Shown here: piece after piece, positions 1-6,568 of the stretch
How positions within the stretch are numbered: the stretch's first letter is position 1
Layout: the number at the start of each line of letters is the position of its first letter
NCBI GenBank assembly: GCA_964384825.1
Contig: CAYLMM010000084.1
Location: forward strand, 1-7,831
Direction of reading: 5' to 3'
DNA from: CAYLMM01 sp964384825
Lineage (GTDB): Bacteria > Krumholzibacteriota > Krumholzibacteriia > LZORAL124-64-63
Length of the DNA stretch: 7,831 nt
Position numbers and translations under genes: made by a program
Notes under the pieces: generated by a model
Databases searched by the model: none
What the model was told of the DNA's origin: nothing
The model's input: only the letters and a program-made list of their open reading frames with translations

Positions 1-227
1 CGGGCCAGGAAACTCTTGGGGATCAGCAGCGGGAAGTAGGCGTTGACGTGGCCCAGTTCCTTGAAACGATCGTCCAGGATGCGCTGGATGCTTTCCCATA
101 TGCCGTATCCGTTGGGCCGGATGACCATGCAGCCGCGCACGGGGCTGTTCTCGGCCAGTTCGGCGGCCTGGATGATGTCCAGGTACCAGCGGCTGTAGTT
201 ATCGGAGCGTTTGGTGATGTCGGCCAT
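1..227 (-). CDS. proS: Prolyl-tRNA synthetase, archaeal/eukaryote-like type (N-terminal 75 codons only)
   Basis: Class II aminoacyl-tRNA synthetase that charges tRNA-Pro with proline in the cytoplasm. The visible N-terminus begins MADITKRSDNYSRWY and continues with AELAENSPVRGCMVI, then GYGIWESIQ and GHVNAYFPLLIPKSFL. These are the opening and motif 1 region of the shorter ProS type shared by archaea, eukaryotes and some bacteria, not the long bacterial type with an inserted editing domain. That assignment rests on recalled family features. The ATG at 227-225 is preceded by AGGGA about 5 nt upstream, which supports this start. The gene is cut by the left window edge, so motifs 2 and 3 and the C-terminal zinc-binding-like domain cannot be checked. 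It follows lipA on the same strand after a 159-bp gap and may have its own promoter. Confidence 0.93.
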   Translation of the reverse strand, partial: MADITKRSDNYSRWYLDIIQAAELAENSPVRGCMVIRPNGYGIWESIQRILDDRFKELGHVNAYFPLLIPKSFLA

Positions 228-386
228 GGGTTCCCTTTCGTCGGGCGACTCGGAGCCGTCCGAACGGACGGATGCGCGCACTGGGAGTCTATCTCTCGGC
301 GGGAGGAAGATAACACCTGGAAGGGCGCGGGGAAAGCCCGGCCCGGCACCGAAACAGGCCGCGGCGGCCGAAATTCGTCCGCGCCC
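228..386 (-). other. lipA-proS intergenic region with inverted repeats
   Basis: No gene is seen in this 159-bp gap. Just after the lipA stop, an 8-bp inverted repeat (379-386 with 323-330) encloses a small GGCCG/CGGCC hairpin (357-369) followed on the minus strand by TGTTTC, a weak candidate for a lipA terminator or attenuator. Further down, a TAGACT -10-like hexamer (minus strand, 291-286) with a poor TTATCT-like -35 (313-308) could start a proS transcript with a leader of about 50 nt. None of these elements is strong, and G+C-rich DNA gives such hairpins by chance. Confidence 0.3.
256..271. repeat. Palindrome in the proS leader
   Basis: The 16-bp element CCGTCCGAACGGACGG has perfect 7-bp arms around a 2-bp centre. 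It ends 28 nt upstream of the proS ATG, inside the probable 5' leader. As RNA it would fold into a 6-bp G+C-rich stem with a four-base loop; as DNA it could be an operator for a dimeric regulator. It has no T-run, so it does not look like a terminator. Function is unknown. Confidence 0.4.
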
Positions 387-1340
387 TCAGGCCCGGTCCA
401 GGGCCGCCGCCTGATCGTATCCCTCGGCCTGTTCGCGCGCGTGATAGCTCGAACGCACCAGAGGCCCCGATTCGACCCAGCGCAGGCCCAGTTCGCGGCC
501 CGCCGCGCCCAGTTCGTCGAATTCCGCAGGCTCCAGGTACCGCACCACCTCGTGATGCTCGGGCGTGGGCTGCAGATACTGGCCCACCGTCAGGATATCG
601 ACCCCGTGGGCGAGGCAATCGCTCATCAGGGCGATGATCTCGTCGCGCTCTTCGCCCAGGCCGGCCATGATGCCGGTCTTGATCCGCATCGTCACGCCGC
701 GGGCGTCGGCCCACTGGCGGGCGGTCTTCAGCAAAGTCAGCGAGCGCTGGTAGTTCGCCTGGGGCCGCACGCCGGGATAGAGCCGCGGCACCGTCTCGAG
801 GTTGTGGCCCATCACGTCGGGCCGGGCGTCCAGCAGCACGCCCAGAGCCATCGGATCGCCCATGAAATCGGGAATCAGAACCTCGACGCCGCAGTCGGGG
901 TTCAGCCGCCGGATCTCGCGGATGGTGGCCGCGAAATGGGCCGCCCCGCCGTCGGGCATCTCGTCGCGGTTGACCGAGGTCACCACCGCGAACTTCAGGC
1001 CCAGATGACGCACCGTCTCGGCCACGCGCCGGGGCTCGTCGCGGTCCAGGGGGTCGCCCTTGCCCGTCAAGACGTTGCAGAATGTGCACTTGCGCGAGCA
1101 GACGTGCCCCATGACCATGAACGTGGCGGTGCGGTTGGCGAAACACTCGCCCCGGTTGGGGCAGTTCCCGCTCTCGCAGATGGTGTGCAGCTGGGCTGTC
1201 CGCAGCAGCGCCTTCATCTCGTTGTAGGCATCGCCGCCCTTGGGCCGCACCTTCAGCCAGGCGGGTTTGCCCGGCAGGTCGCGGCGCACGCTGCGGACCC
1301 GTCCCGGGGTCGCGTCCGAAGTCCGGTCGTCGTTCGTCAT
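387..1340 (-). CDS. lipA: Lipoyl synthase (radical SAM)
   Basis: Inserts two sulfur atoms at C6 and C8 of protein-bound octanoyl groups to make the lipoyl cofactor of 2-oxoacid dehydrogenases and the glycine cleavage H protein. The 317-residue length is typical. All family signatures are visible: the auxiliary [4Fe-4S] motif C55-x4-C60-x5-C66, the radical-SAM motif C81-x3-C85-x2-C88, and near the C-terminus the RSSY motif (296-299), whose serine is known to ligate the auxiliary cluster. The region around GHNLETVPRLYP and MVGLGE-like GIMAGLGEERDE also fits. The ATG is preceded by a strong AGGAGA with 6-7 nt spacing. It lies 51 bp downstream of the MBL-fold gene on the same strand and is probably co-transcribed with it. 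No lipB or lplA is in view, so the source of octanoylated protein cannot be judged here. Confidence 0.97.
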   Translation of the reverse strand: MTNDDRTSDATPGRVRSVRRDLPGKPAWLKVRPKGGDAYNEMKALLRTAQLHTICESGNCPNRGECFANRTATFMVMGHVCSRKCTFCNVLTGKGDPLDRDEPRRVAETVRHLGLKFAVVTSVNRDEMPDGGAAHFAATIREIRRLNPDCGVEVLIPDFMGDPMALGVLLDARPDVMGHNLETVPRLYPGVRPQANYQRSLTLLKTARQWADARGVTMRIKTGIMAGLGEERDEIIALMSDCLAHGVDILTVGQYLQPTPEHHEVVRYLEPAEFDELGAAGRELGLRWVESGPLVRSSYHAREQAEGYDQAAALDRA

Positions 1341-1391
1341 CGTCGTCTCCTGATCCGGCGGCCGCGGTATATGGCGGGAGCCGGCATCCGG

Positions 1392-2243
1392 TCAGCGTTC
1401 CTCGAGGGTGAAAGGTCCGGTCCCCTGGAACGTCTTGCCGTCGAAGATCACCCCGCACGCCTCGATTTCGGGGTCGTGCTGGAAGACCAACGTGTAATCC
1501 TCCTCGGCCGCGCGGCTGAGGAATTCCTTCTTCTCGGTCAGGGTCAGCAGCGGATTCAGGTCGTAACCCATGATCCACGGCACGTTCAGGTGGCTGGCCA
1601 GCGGCAGCAGATCGCCGACGAAGGCCACCACGCCGTCGCCGGTGTGGAACTCCACGATCTGCTGGCCCGGCGTATGCCCGTGCATCGGCCGCACCCGCAC
1701 GCCGGGCATGATCTCCGCGGGACCGTCCACGAACTCCAGCAGGCCGGCCGCCTCCAGCGGCAGGAAATCCTCTTCGCGGAAGCTGGCGCGGTCGCGTTCG
1801 GTGGGGCACTGGGCCCAGGCCCACTGCTTCTTCTGCACCCAGTGGCGGGCCCCGGGGAAGGTCGGCTCCAGGCCGAGCGCTCCTTCGGTCACCGCGCCCC
1901 CGCAATGGTCGAAATGCAGGTGGGTCAGGATCACGTCGGTCACCGACTCGGGCGCGACCCCGGCGGCTGCCAGCTCGTCGACCAGCTGTCCCGGGCGGCG
2001 ATCGAAGGCGAAGAGCTTGCGCTTCTTCTGCTCCCAGCGGTCGCCGATGCCGACATCCACCAGGATGCGCCGGTCGCCCTGCTCGGCCAGCAGCGACCTC
2101 AGGCTCATGGCGATGCGGTTGCGCTCGTCGGGAACGTTGTGTTTCTCCCACAACACCCGGGGCACCACCCCGAACATCGAACCGCCGTCGAGCCGGAACT
2201 CGCCGTCGGTGAAGATGCGGAACGTCCATTCGGATCGCTGCAT
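1392..2243 (-). CDS. MBL-fold metallo-hydrolase (lactonase-like)
   Basis: A 283-residue metallo-beta-lactamase-fold hydrolase, probably binding two metal ions. The visible ligand set is complete: H108-x-H110-x-D112-H113 in THLHFDHCGG, H190 in GHTPGQ, D211 in VGDLLP, and H256 in FQHDPE. The layout resembles the YtnP/quorum-quenching lactonase-like branch of the superfamily, but the substrate cannot be deduced; hydrolysis of a lactone or another ester is only an analogy. No signal peptide is visible, so it is likely cytoplasmic. The ATG at 2243-2241 has GGGAG about 7 nt upstream. It is followed after 51 bp by lipA on the same strand, and a weak promoter candidate precedes it at 2285-2312. A link to lipoate metabolism is possible only by proximity. 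Confidence 0.88.
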   Translation of the reverse strand: MQRSEWTFRIFTDGEFRLDGGSMFGVVPRVLWEKHNVPDERNRIAMSLRSLLAEQGDRRILVDVGIGDRWEQKKRKLFAFDRRPGQLVDELAAAGVAPESVTDVILTHLHFDHCGGAVTEGALGLEPTFPGARHWVQKKQWAWAQCPTERDRASFREEDFLPLEAAGLLEFVDGPAEIMPGVRVRPMHGHTPGQQIVEFHTGDGVVAFVGDLLPLASHLNVPWIMGYDLNPLLTLTEKKEFLSRAAEEDYTLVFQHDPEIEACGVIFDGKTFQGTGPFTLEER

Positions 2244-2373
2244 TCAGGTTCTCCCGGTTGATGCGGTGGCCGGAGGACCCGGTAAACTTAACCAGGCGGA
2301 CGGCTTCGTCAAAATGGCGCGCCGCCTCCAGGATATCCCGCGCGGGACGGCGAGTCGACCGGCAAGACGCGAT
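2244..2373 (-). other. YyaL-MBL intergenic region
   Basis: This 130-bp gap holds no gene. It contains the promoter candidate described separately and a short perfect palindrome TCCCGCGCGGGA (2336-2347), too short and without a T-run, so not a convincing terminator for the upstream YyaL gene. Confidence 0.4.
2285..2312 (-). promoter_or_regulatory. Candidate promoter for the MBL-lipA pair
   Basis: On the minus strand, TTGACG (2312-2307, five of six to the sigma-70 -35 consensus) is followed after 16 nt by TAAGTT (2290-2285, three of six to -10). This is the most A+T-rich patch of the gap and would place transcription start about 35 nt before the MBL-fold ATG. The -10 element is poor, so the call is tentative. 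Confidence 0.33.
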
Positions 2374-4431
2374 TCAGCGGAACCAGCCCGCGAGCAGGTC
2401 GCGGCGCAGATCCCCGGGATCAGCGACCGGAGCGTTGCAGGACCCGAAACGGCAGACGTAGGCGGCGGCGCGACCCTTCGGCGCGGTCTTGCCGGCGGAC
2501 GGCGGCATCAGGGCGGCGGCGGCGGAATCGGCCCCGGCGGCCGGCACGCGCACGAGGACGGCGTGGGGCGGCTGCAGCCCGGTGAAGATCCGCGCCAGAT
2601 CCCGGGCCGCGGCGTCGTTCCGGTCGCCGGCCACCACGACCTCGTAGAAGGGCCCGGCCAGCAACAGCGACGCATCCAGCCACCAGGCCATCTCCATCCC
2701 GGCGCGCTCCAGCAGGCCCGCGTGGGCCGCCAGGGACGCGACGGCCTCCTCCCGCATCGCGCCGTCCCCGGTCAGGGCCGCCGCCCGCAGCCGGGTGCGG
2801 ACCAGGGCCGAGGCCCCGGCCGGCTCGACGCTGTCGAACAGATCGACCCGCCGTCCAAGGGGCGCCTCGGCGTCGGCGGCCGTCAGGTACCACGTTCCGT
2901 CATCGTCGCGGAACGCCTCGCGGGCGGTCGCCAGCAGTTCCAGCGCCCGCTCCAGATGCCGCGGGTCGCCGGCGGCCTGATGCAGTTCCAGCAACCCGTC
3001 CGCCAAGAAGGCGTAGTCGTCGATGATCGCCGGAGCGCCGGAAACGCCGCCGGACGAGGATCGGATCAGACGCCCGTCCGGTCCTCGGTGCGCGCGCCAC
3101 AGGAACTCGGCGGCGTCCTCGGCGCAGCGCAGATACCGGTTCTCGCCCGTAACCGCATGGGCCGCCGCGAAGGCTCCGATCGCCAGGCCGTTCCAGGCGG
3201 TGACGATCTTGGGATCGAGAGCCGGCGGCGACCGGCGGCCGCGGCGTTCCCGCAGAGCTTCGCGATGCTCGGCGAACAGGCCGCCGAGTTCGCCCGGATC
3301 CCTTCCGAAACGCCGCGCGACATCTTCGATGTCGGCGCGCCGGGTCGGGATGCTCCGCCCCTCGAAATTCCCTTCTTCGGTCACGCCCAGCACGGCGGCC
3401 AGCGCCGGGCCGTCCGCGGCGCCGGCGATCTGCTCGATCTCCCCGGGCGTCCAGACGTAGAAGCGTCCCTCCCCGCCCTCGCTGTCCGCGTCGAAGCTGG
3501 CGTGGAAACCGCCCGCGGGATCGCGCATCTCCCGGGCCAGGAAATCGAGCACGTCGAGCGCCGTTTCCCGGTAGCGCGGCTCGTCCAGGGCCGCGGACGC
3601 CTCCAGGTACAGCGAGGCCAGCTGGGCGTTGTCGTAGAGCATGATCTCGAAATGGGGCACCAGCCAGGTCGGCTCCACGGCGTAGCGATGGAAGCCGCCG
3701 CCGATCTGATCGCGGATCCCCCCGTCGGCCATCCGGTCGAGCGTCAGCCGCAGCGCCCGGGCCGCGTCCTCGTCCCCGGTCTTGCGGTAGTGATGCAGCA
3801 GGAACCGCCATCGCGGCGGCGTGGGGAATTTCTGGCGCCCGCCGAAGCCGCCCCAGGCGGGGTCGACTCCGGCCAGGGCCTTGCGCGCCGCGGCGGTCAG
3901 GGCCTCGGCGTCCGGAGGCTCGCCCTGGCCGCCGGGCGGCCGGCGGTTCACGGCCGCGGAAACCTCGGCGGCGCTGCCCTGCAGCTCGTCGCGCTTCTCG
4001 CGGAACACCAGGTCGATCCGCTCGATCAGCTGCAAAAATCCGTCGCGGGGGATGTAGGTGCCGCCGTAGAACGGCTCGAGCCCGGGCGTCAGGAACAGCG
4101 ACATCGGCCAACCGCCCGAACCGGTCATCGCCTGCAGGGCGTCCATGTAGGCCGCGTCGATGTCGGGCCGCTCCTCGCGATCGACTTTGATGCACACGAA
4201 TTTCGCGTTCAGCACGGCCGCGACGCCGTCGTCCTCGAAGACCTCGTGCTCCATCACGTGGCACCAGTGGCACGAGGAGTAGCCGATCGACAGGAAGATG
4301 GGCTTGTCCTCGCGGCGGGCGCGCTCCAGGGCCTCTTCGCCCCAAGGATGCCAGTCCACCGGATTCTGCGCGTGCTGGCGCAGGTAGAGGGACGCCTCGG
4401 CGGCCAGGCGATTGCCGCGCTCGACGTTCAT
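2374..4431 (-). CDS. YyaL/DUF255 family protein: thioredoxin-fold domain plus alpha/alpha barrel
   Basis: A 685-residue protein of the widespread YyaL/SSP411 family (human relative SPATA20), whose biochemical role is not settled. The N-terminal thioredoxin-like DUF255 domain (about 1-165) has the family opening RLAAEASLYLRQHAQNPVDW and the motif YSSCHWCHVME with C54 and C57 as a CxxC pair, then GGWPM at 107-110. The remainder resembles an (alpha/alpha)6 barrel of the N-acylglucosamine 2-epimerase/glycosidase type, with GGFHRYAVE (245-253), FDADSE (313-318), TAWNGLAIGA (411-420) and DDYAFL (471-476). Near the end, C660 and C665 in YVCRFGSCNAPV match a conserved family tail. Two familiar stretches differ: HFEIML (260-265) where I recall HFEKML, and PAGAS (537-541) where PSGNS is usual. 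Its ATG overlaps the methyltransferase stop as ATGA, with AGAGGG upstream. No signal peptide is seen. Confidence 0.92.
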   Translation of the reverse strand: MNVERGNRLAAEASLYLRQHAQNPVDWHPWGEEALERARREDKPIFLSIGYSSCHWCHVMEHEVFEDDGVAAVLNAKFVCIKVDREERPDIDAAYMDALQAMTGSGGWPMSLFLTPGLEPFYGGTYIPRDGFLQLIERIDLVFREKRDELQGSAAEVSAAVNRRPPGGQGEPPDAEALTAAARKALAGVDPAWGGFGGRQKFPTPPRWRFLLHHYRKTGDEDAARALRLTLDRMADGGIRDQIGGGFHRYAVEPTWLVPHFEIMLYDNAQLASLYLEASAALDEPRYRETALDVLDFLAREMRDPAGGFHASFDADSEGGEGRFYVWTPGEIEQIAGAADGPALAAVLGVTEEGNFEGRSIPTRRADIEDVARRFGRDPGELGGLFAEHREALRERRGRRSPPALDPKIVTAWNGLAIGAFAAAHAVTGENRYLRCAEDAAEFLWRAHRGPDGRLIRSSSGGVSGAPAIIDDYAFLADGLLELHQAAGDPRHLERALELLATAREAFRDDDGTWYLTAADAEAPLGRRVDLFDSVEPAGASALVRTRLRAAALTGDGAMREEAVASLAAHAGLLERAGMEMAWWLDASLLLAGPFYEVVVAGDRNDAAARDLARIFTGLQPPHAVLVRVPAAGADSAAAALMPPSAGKTAPKGRAAAYVCRFGSCNAPVADPGDLRRDLLAGWFR

Positions 4432-5408
4432 GACGACGCCCTCTCGCCCAGGATCAATCCGCTGACCCGCGCCACCGATTCGCGTCGCAGCCCGCGGAAG
4501 CCGGCCTCGCGCATCATCTTCTCGGTCTCGTCCCAGGTGTACGACCGTCCGCCGGGGGTGGCGACCAGCATGTTCACCGAGAAACGGGCCGCGCGCGCCG
4601 GACGGACGCGGTCGGGTTCGAGGAAGAAGTCCTTCACCACCGCCATCCCGCCCGGTTCCAGCGCGTCATGGGCCTTGCGCAGCAGCAGCGCGACCTCCGA
4701 TTCGTCGTGGGCGTGGATGATGTTCGAGATGTAGACGACGTCGAAGCCCTCGCCCACGTCGTCGGCCAGGTAATCGCCGGCCCGCAGTTCGATGCGGCCG
4801 TCCATGCCCGCGGCGGCCACCTGGTCGCGCGCGATCAGGATCGGGCCGGGCAGGTCGAAGACCACGCATTCCAGCTGCGGATGGGCGCTCGCGAAGGTGA
4901 TCGCAGCGGTCGCCGGCCCGCCGCCCAGATCCAGCAGGCGTTTGCGCCCGCGGAGATCGACCTTCCCCTCGACTTCGACCGAGGACGTCCGCGAGACGTT
5001 CTCCATCCCCAGGATGAAGTCCCGCAGCGTCTCGGGGTCGGTGGGATCGGACTGCAGCGGCCGGCCCGTCCGCAGCACCTCGTCCAGCCGCGCCCAACGC
5101 TGCAGCAGCCCGTGCAGATGGTTGAAGATGCTGGCCTGGGTCCCTTCGCCGTCCGGCAGCAGGATCTCGGCTTCGGCGGCGCCGATGCGGAAACGGTCGC
5201 CCTCGATTTCGAGCACCCCGGCCGCGGCCAGTGCCAGCAGGATCCTCTCGGTCGCGCGTTCATCCAGGCCGCAGACGGCGGCCGTCGCGGCGGCCGTCGA
5301 CGACCCGCGCCCGATGGCCGCGAAGATCCCGCAGCGGCAGGCGCTCAGCAGGATGGCGGAATTCTGATAGCCGTTGGCCATCTCCTCGAGACGCGTCTTG
5401 GGATCCAC
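4428..5408 (-). CDS. SAM-dependent O-methyltransferase (Methyltransf_2 type)
   Basis: A 326-residue class I methyltransferase with an N-terminal winged-helix dimerisation domain (about 8-85) and a Rossmann SAM domain. Seen in the SAM domain, numbered from the GTG start: LLDLGGGPATAA (158-169, glycine-rich motif I), VFDLP (183-187), RAGDYL (209-214), the IIHAHDE block (230-236) with a histidine where O-methyltransferases place the catalytic base, and NMLVAT before GGRSYT. Relatives methylate hydroxyls of small aromatic, carotenoid-like or natural-product substrates; the substrate here is unknown. I chose GTG at 5408-5406 because CGGAGG lies 6 nt upstream; the open frame extends to another GTG at 5495 but that extension has no such site and would cover the divergent promoter. 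The TGA overlaps the YyaL ATG by 4 nt, suggesting coupled translation. Confidence 0.87.
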   Translation of the reverse strand: MDPKTRLEEMANGYQNSAILLSACRCGIFAAIGRGSSTAAATAAVCGLDERATERILLALAAAGVLEIEGDRFRIGAAEAEILLPDGEGTQASIFNHLHGLLQRWARLDEVLRTGRPLQSDPTDPETLRDFILGMENVSRTSSVEVEGKVDLRGRKRLLDLGGGPATAAITFASAHPQLECVVFDLPGPILIARDQVAAAGMDGRIELRAGDYLADDVGEGFDVVYISNIIHAHDESEVALLLRKAHDALEPGGMAVVKDFFLEPDRVRPARAARFSVNMLVATPGGRSYTWDETEKMMREAGFRGLRRESVARVSGLILGERASS

Positions 5409-5414
5409 GGCGAA

Positions 5415-5420
5415 CCTCCG
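5415..5420 (-). promoter_or_regulatory. Shine-Dalgarno that decides the methyltransferase start
   Basis: CGGAGG on the minus strand lies 6 nt before the GTG at 5408-5406. It is the best ribosome binding site in front of any in-frame start of this gene and argues against the 29-codon-longer reading. Confidence 0.75.
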
Positions 5421-5455
5421 TCTGGAACGGTATTTCCTGTCGAACGTTTCCAGCC

Positions 5456-5483
5456 AGTCTAGGTCAAGACTCCCCGGATGCAA
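5456..5483 (-). promoter_or_regulatory. Candidate promoter of the methyltransferase-YyaL pair
   Basis: On the minus strand, TTGCAT (5483-5478) is followed after 16 nt by TAGACT (5461-5456, four of six to -10). Start of transcription would be near 5448, giving a leader of about 40 nt before the GTG. The -35 box is weak (three of six), so the position is supported mainly by its place in the divergent gap. Confidence 0.3.
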
Positions 5484-5497
5484 CCCCGGCCGCACTG

Positions 5498-5506
5498 TGT
5501 TATTCT
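5498..5506 (+). promoter_or_regulatory. Extended -10 promoter for a leaderless glycosyltransferase mRNA
   Basis: TGTTATTCT holds the extended -10 dinucleotide TG and a TATTCT hexamer (four of six to TATAAT). Exactly 7 nt separate it from the ATG at 5514, the normal distance from a -10 box to the transcription start, so the mRNA would begin at or next to the A of the start codon. No convincing -35 is seen, as is usual for extended -10 promoters, and no purine-rich ribosome site precedes the ATG. Confidence 0.5.
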
Positions 5507-5513
5507 GCCGCCC

Positions 5514-6482
5514 ATGAGTTCCCTACCTTCGATATCCGTGGTGATTCCCGCCTGGAACGCGGCCCGGACCCTGCCGGCGACGCTGGCGTCCGTCCTGCGG
5601 CAGGACCATCCCGACTTCGAGGTGATCGTGGTCGACGACGGTTCGACCGACGGCACCGCCGAGATCGCGCGCTCCTTCGGCGACCGCGTGGTCTGCGTCG
5701 GCCAGGAGAACCACGGCGGGCCCTCGCGGCCCCGGAACGTCGGCCTGGCCCGGGCGCGCGGCGAACTGGCGGCGATCTTCGACGCCGACGACCTGATGGA
5801 GCCCGGCAAGCTGTCGGCCGCCGCCCGCGTCCTGGCGGCGCATCCGGAGGCCGACCTCCTGTTCACCGATTTCAAGGTTGTCGACGCCGAAGACCGGGAG
5901 CTGGCGCCCAGCGTCCTGGCCCTCTATTCGGCCTTCCGCGAGCGGCTGCGTCCGACAGGCGATCCGGATGTCGCGCTGATCGGCGGCGAGGGCCTTTTCA
6001 TCGAGTTGCTGCGGGCCAATTTCATCGGCACCTCGAGCGTGGTCGCCCGACGCGCGGCCCTGCTGGAAGCCGGAGGCTTCGACGAGAAGCTGCTCAACGG
6101 CGACGACCGCGATCTCTGGTTCCGTCTCGCCCGCGAAGGCCGCACCTTCGCCTTCCTCGACCGCATCGGCCACGCCTACCGCAGCCTCGAGACCGGCGTC
6201 ACCGGACGCGGCGGCCGACGCCTTCCCGGCGCCGTGGAGGTTCTGGAACGCCAGCGGGAATTCGCCGCCGACGGCGAGGCCGCCCGGGTCTGGCGCCGTT
6301 CCATGGGCCGGTCGCTCGCCAGCCACGGCTGGCATCTGCGCCACGAGCGCCGCTACGCCGCCGCCGGCGATCGCTACGCCCGCTCCATCAGCCTCGCCCC
6401 GAACTTCCGGACGATCTGCGCCTTCCTCGCCACCCTCGCCATGCGCCTGCTTCGCGGCGGCGGCCGGCCCCTGGACGCCTGA
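5514..6482 (+). CDS. GT2 family glycosyltransferase
   Basis: A 322-residue GT-A fold transferase that moves a sugar from a nucleotide sugar to an unknown acceptor, probably in surface polysaccharide or glycolipid synthesis at the cytoplasmic side of the membrane. Visible: SVVIPAWN (8-15), VVDDGSTDGT (39-48) for nucleotide binding, FDADD (89-93) holding the metal-binding DxD-type motif, and GDDRDLW (196-202) in the position of the ED/acceptor-site motif. After about residue 265 comes a helical, arginine-rich tail with a TPR-like stretch (YAAAGDRYARSISLAPN) and a hydrophobic helix near residues 298-312 that could rest on the membrane. The ATG at 5514 starts directly before the family's first beta strand; an in-frame ATG at 5478 would add 12 unrelated residues and overlap the promoter. 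No Shine-Dalgarno is present. It is the only plus-strand gene and has no sugar-pathway neighbours in view. Confidence 0.93.
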   Translation: MSSLPSISVVIPAWNAARTLPATLASVLRQDHPDFEVIVVDDGSTDGTAEIARSFGDRVVCVGQENHGGPSRPRNVGLARARGELAAIFDADDLMEPGKLSAAARVLAAHPEADLLFTDFKVVDAEDRELAPSVLALYSAFRERLRPTGDPDVALIGGEGLFIELLRANFIGTSSVVARRAALLEAGGFDEKLLNGDDRDLWFRLAREGRTFAFLDRIGHAYRSLETGVTGRGGRRLPGAVEVLERQREFAADGEAARVWRRSMGRSLASHGWHLRHERRYAAAGDRYARSISLAPNFRTICAFLATLAMRLLRGGGRPLDA

Positions 6483-6504
6483 GCCCCTGCGCCCGGACAT
6501 GCGA

Positions 6505-6530
6505 AAGGGGGCCCTTGCCGGGGCCCCCTT
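6505..6530. terminator. Bidirectional terminator hairpin between convergent genes
   Basis: AAGGGGGCCC (6505-6514) and GGGCCCCCTT (6521-6530) form a perfect 10-bp stem with a 6-nt loop, in the 86-bp gap between the glycosyltransferase stop and the rhodanese stop. The plus-strand tail is TTCCTTCG and the minus-strand tail is TTTCGC, so T-runs are short, but the stem is strong and its place between converging genes is what a shared terminator would occupy. Confidence 0.75.
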
Positions 6531-6568
6531 CCTTCGCGCCGAAGCGCTTCGATTCGCGACCGTTTCCG

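Noticed and set aside
48..2261. 737-codon plus-strand open frame
   Set aside because: It lies antisense to proS, lipA and the MBL gene, all clear families. Long stop-free antisense frames are expected at this G+C content, and its His/Gln/Arg/Gly/Pro-rich translation matches no known domain.
2336..2347. Palindrome TCCCGCGCGGGA as a terminator after the YyaL gene
   Set aside because: A hairpin here would have only four base pairs and is not followed by a T-run.
1570..4734. 1054-codon plus-strand open frame
   Set aside because: It is antisense to the MBL and YyaL genes and part of the methyltransferase; low-complexity basic composition and no recognisable domain. A by-product of codon bias on the minus strand.
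4668..5462. 264-codon plus-strand open frame opposite the methyltransferase
   Set aside because: Antisense shadow of a clear SAM methyltransferase; it has no recognisable motif and no ribosome site.
5478..5513. Upstream in-frame ATG for the glycosyltransferase
   Set aside because: It adds 12 residues before the first beta strand, lacks a ribosome site, and would lie across the divergent promoter region.
5523..6500. 325-codon minus-strand open frame opposite the glycosyltransferase
   Set aside because: The plus frame has all GT2 motifs; the antisense translation is low-complexity and lacks family features.
6540..6551. Palindrome CGAAGCGCTTCG near the rhodanese stop
   Set aside because: Short, and next to a much stronger terminator stem; palindromes of this size are expected by chance in G+C-rich DNA.
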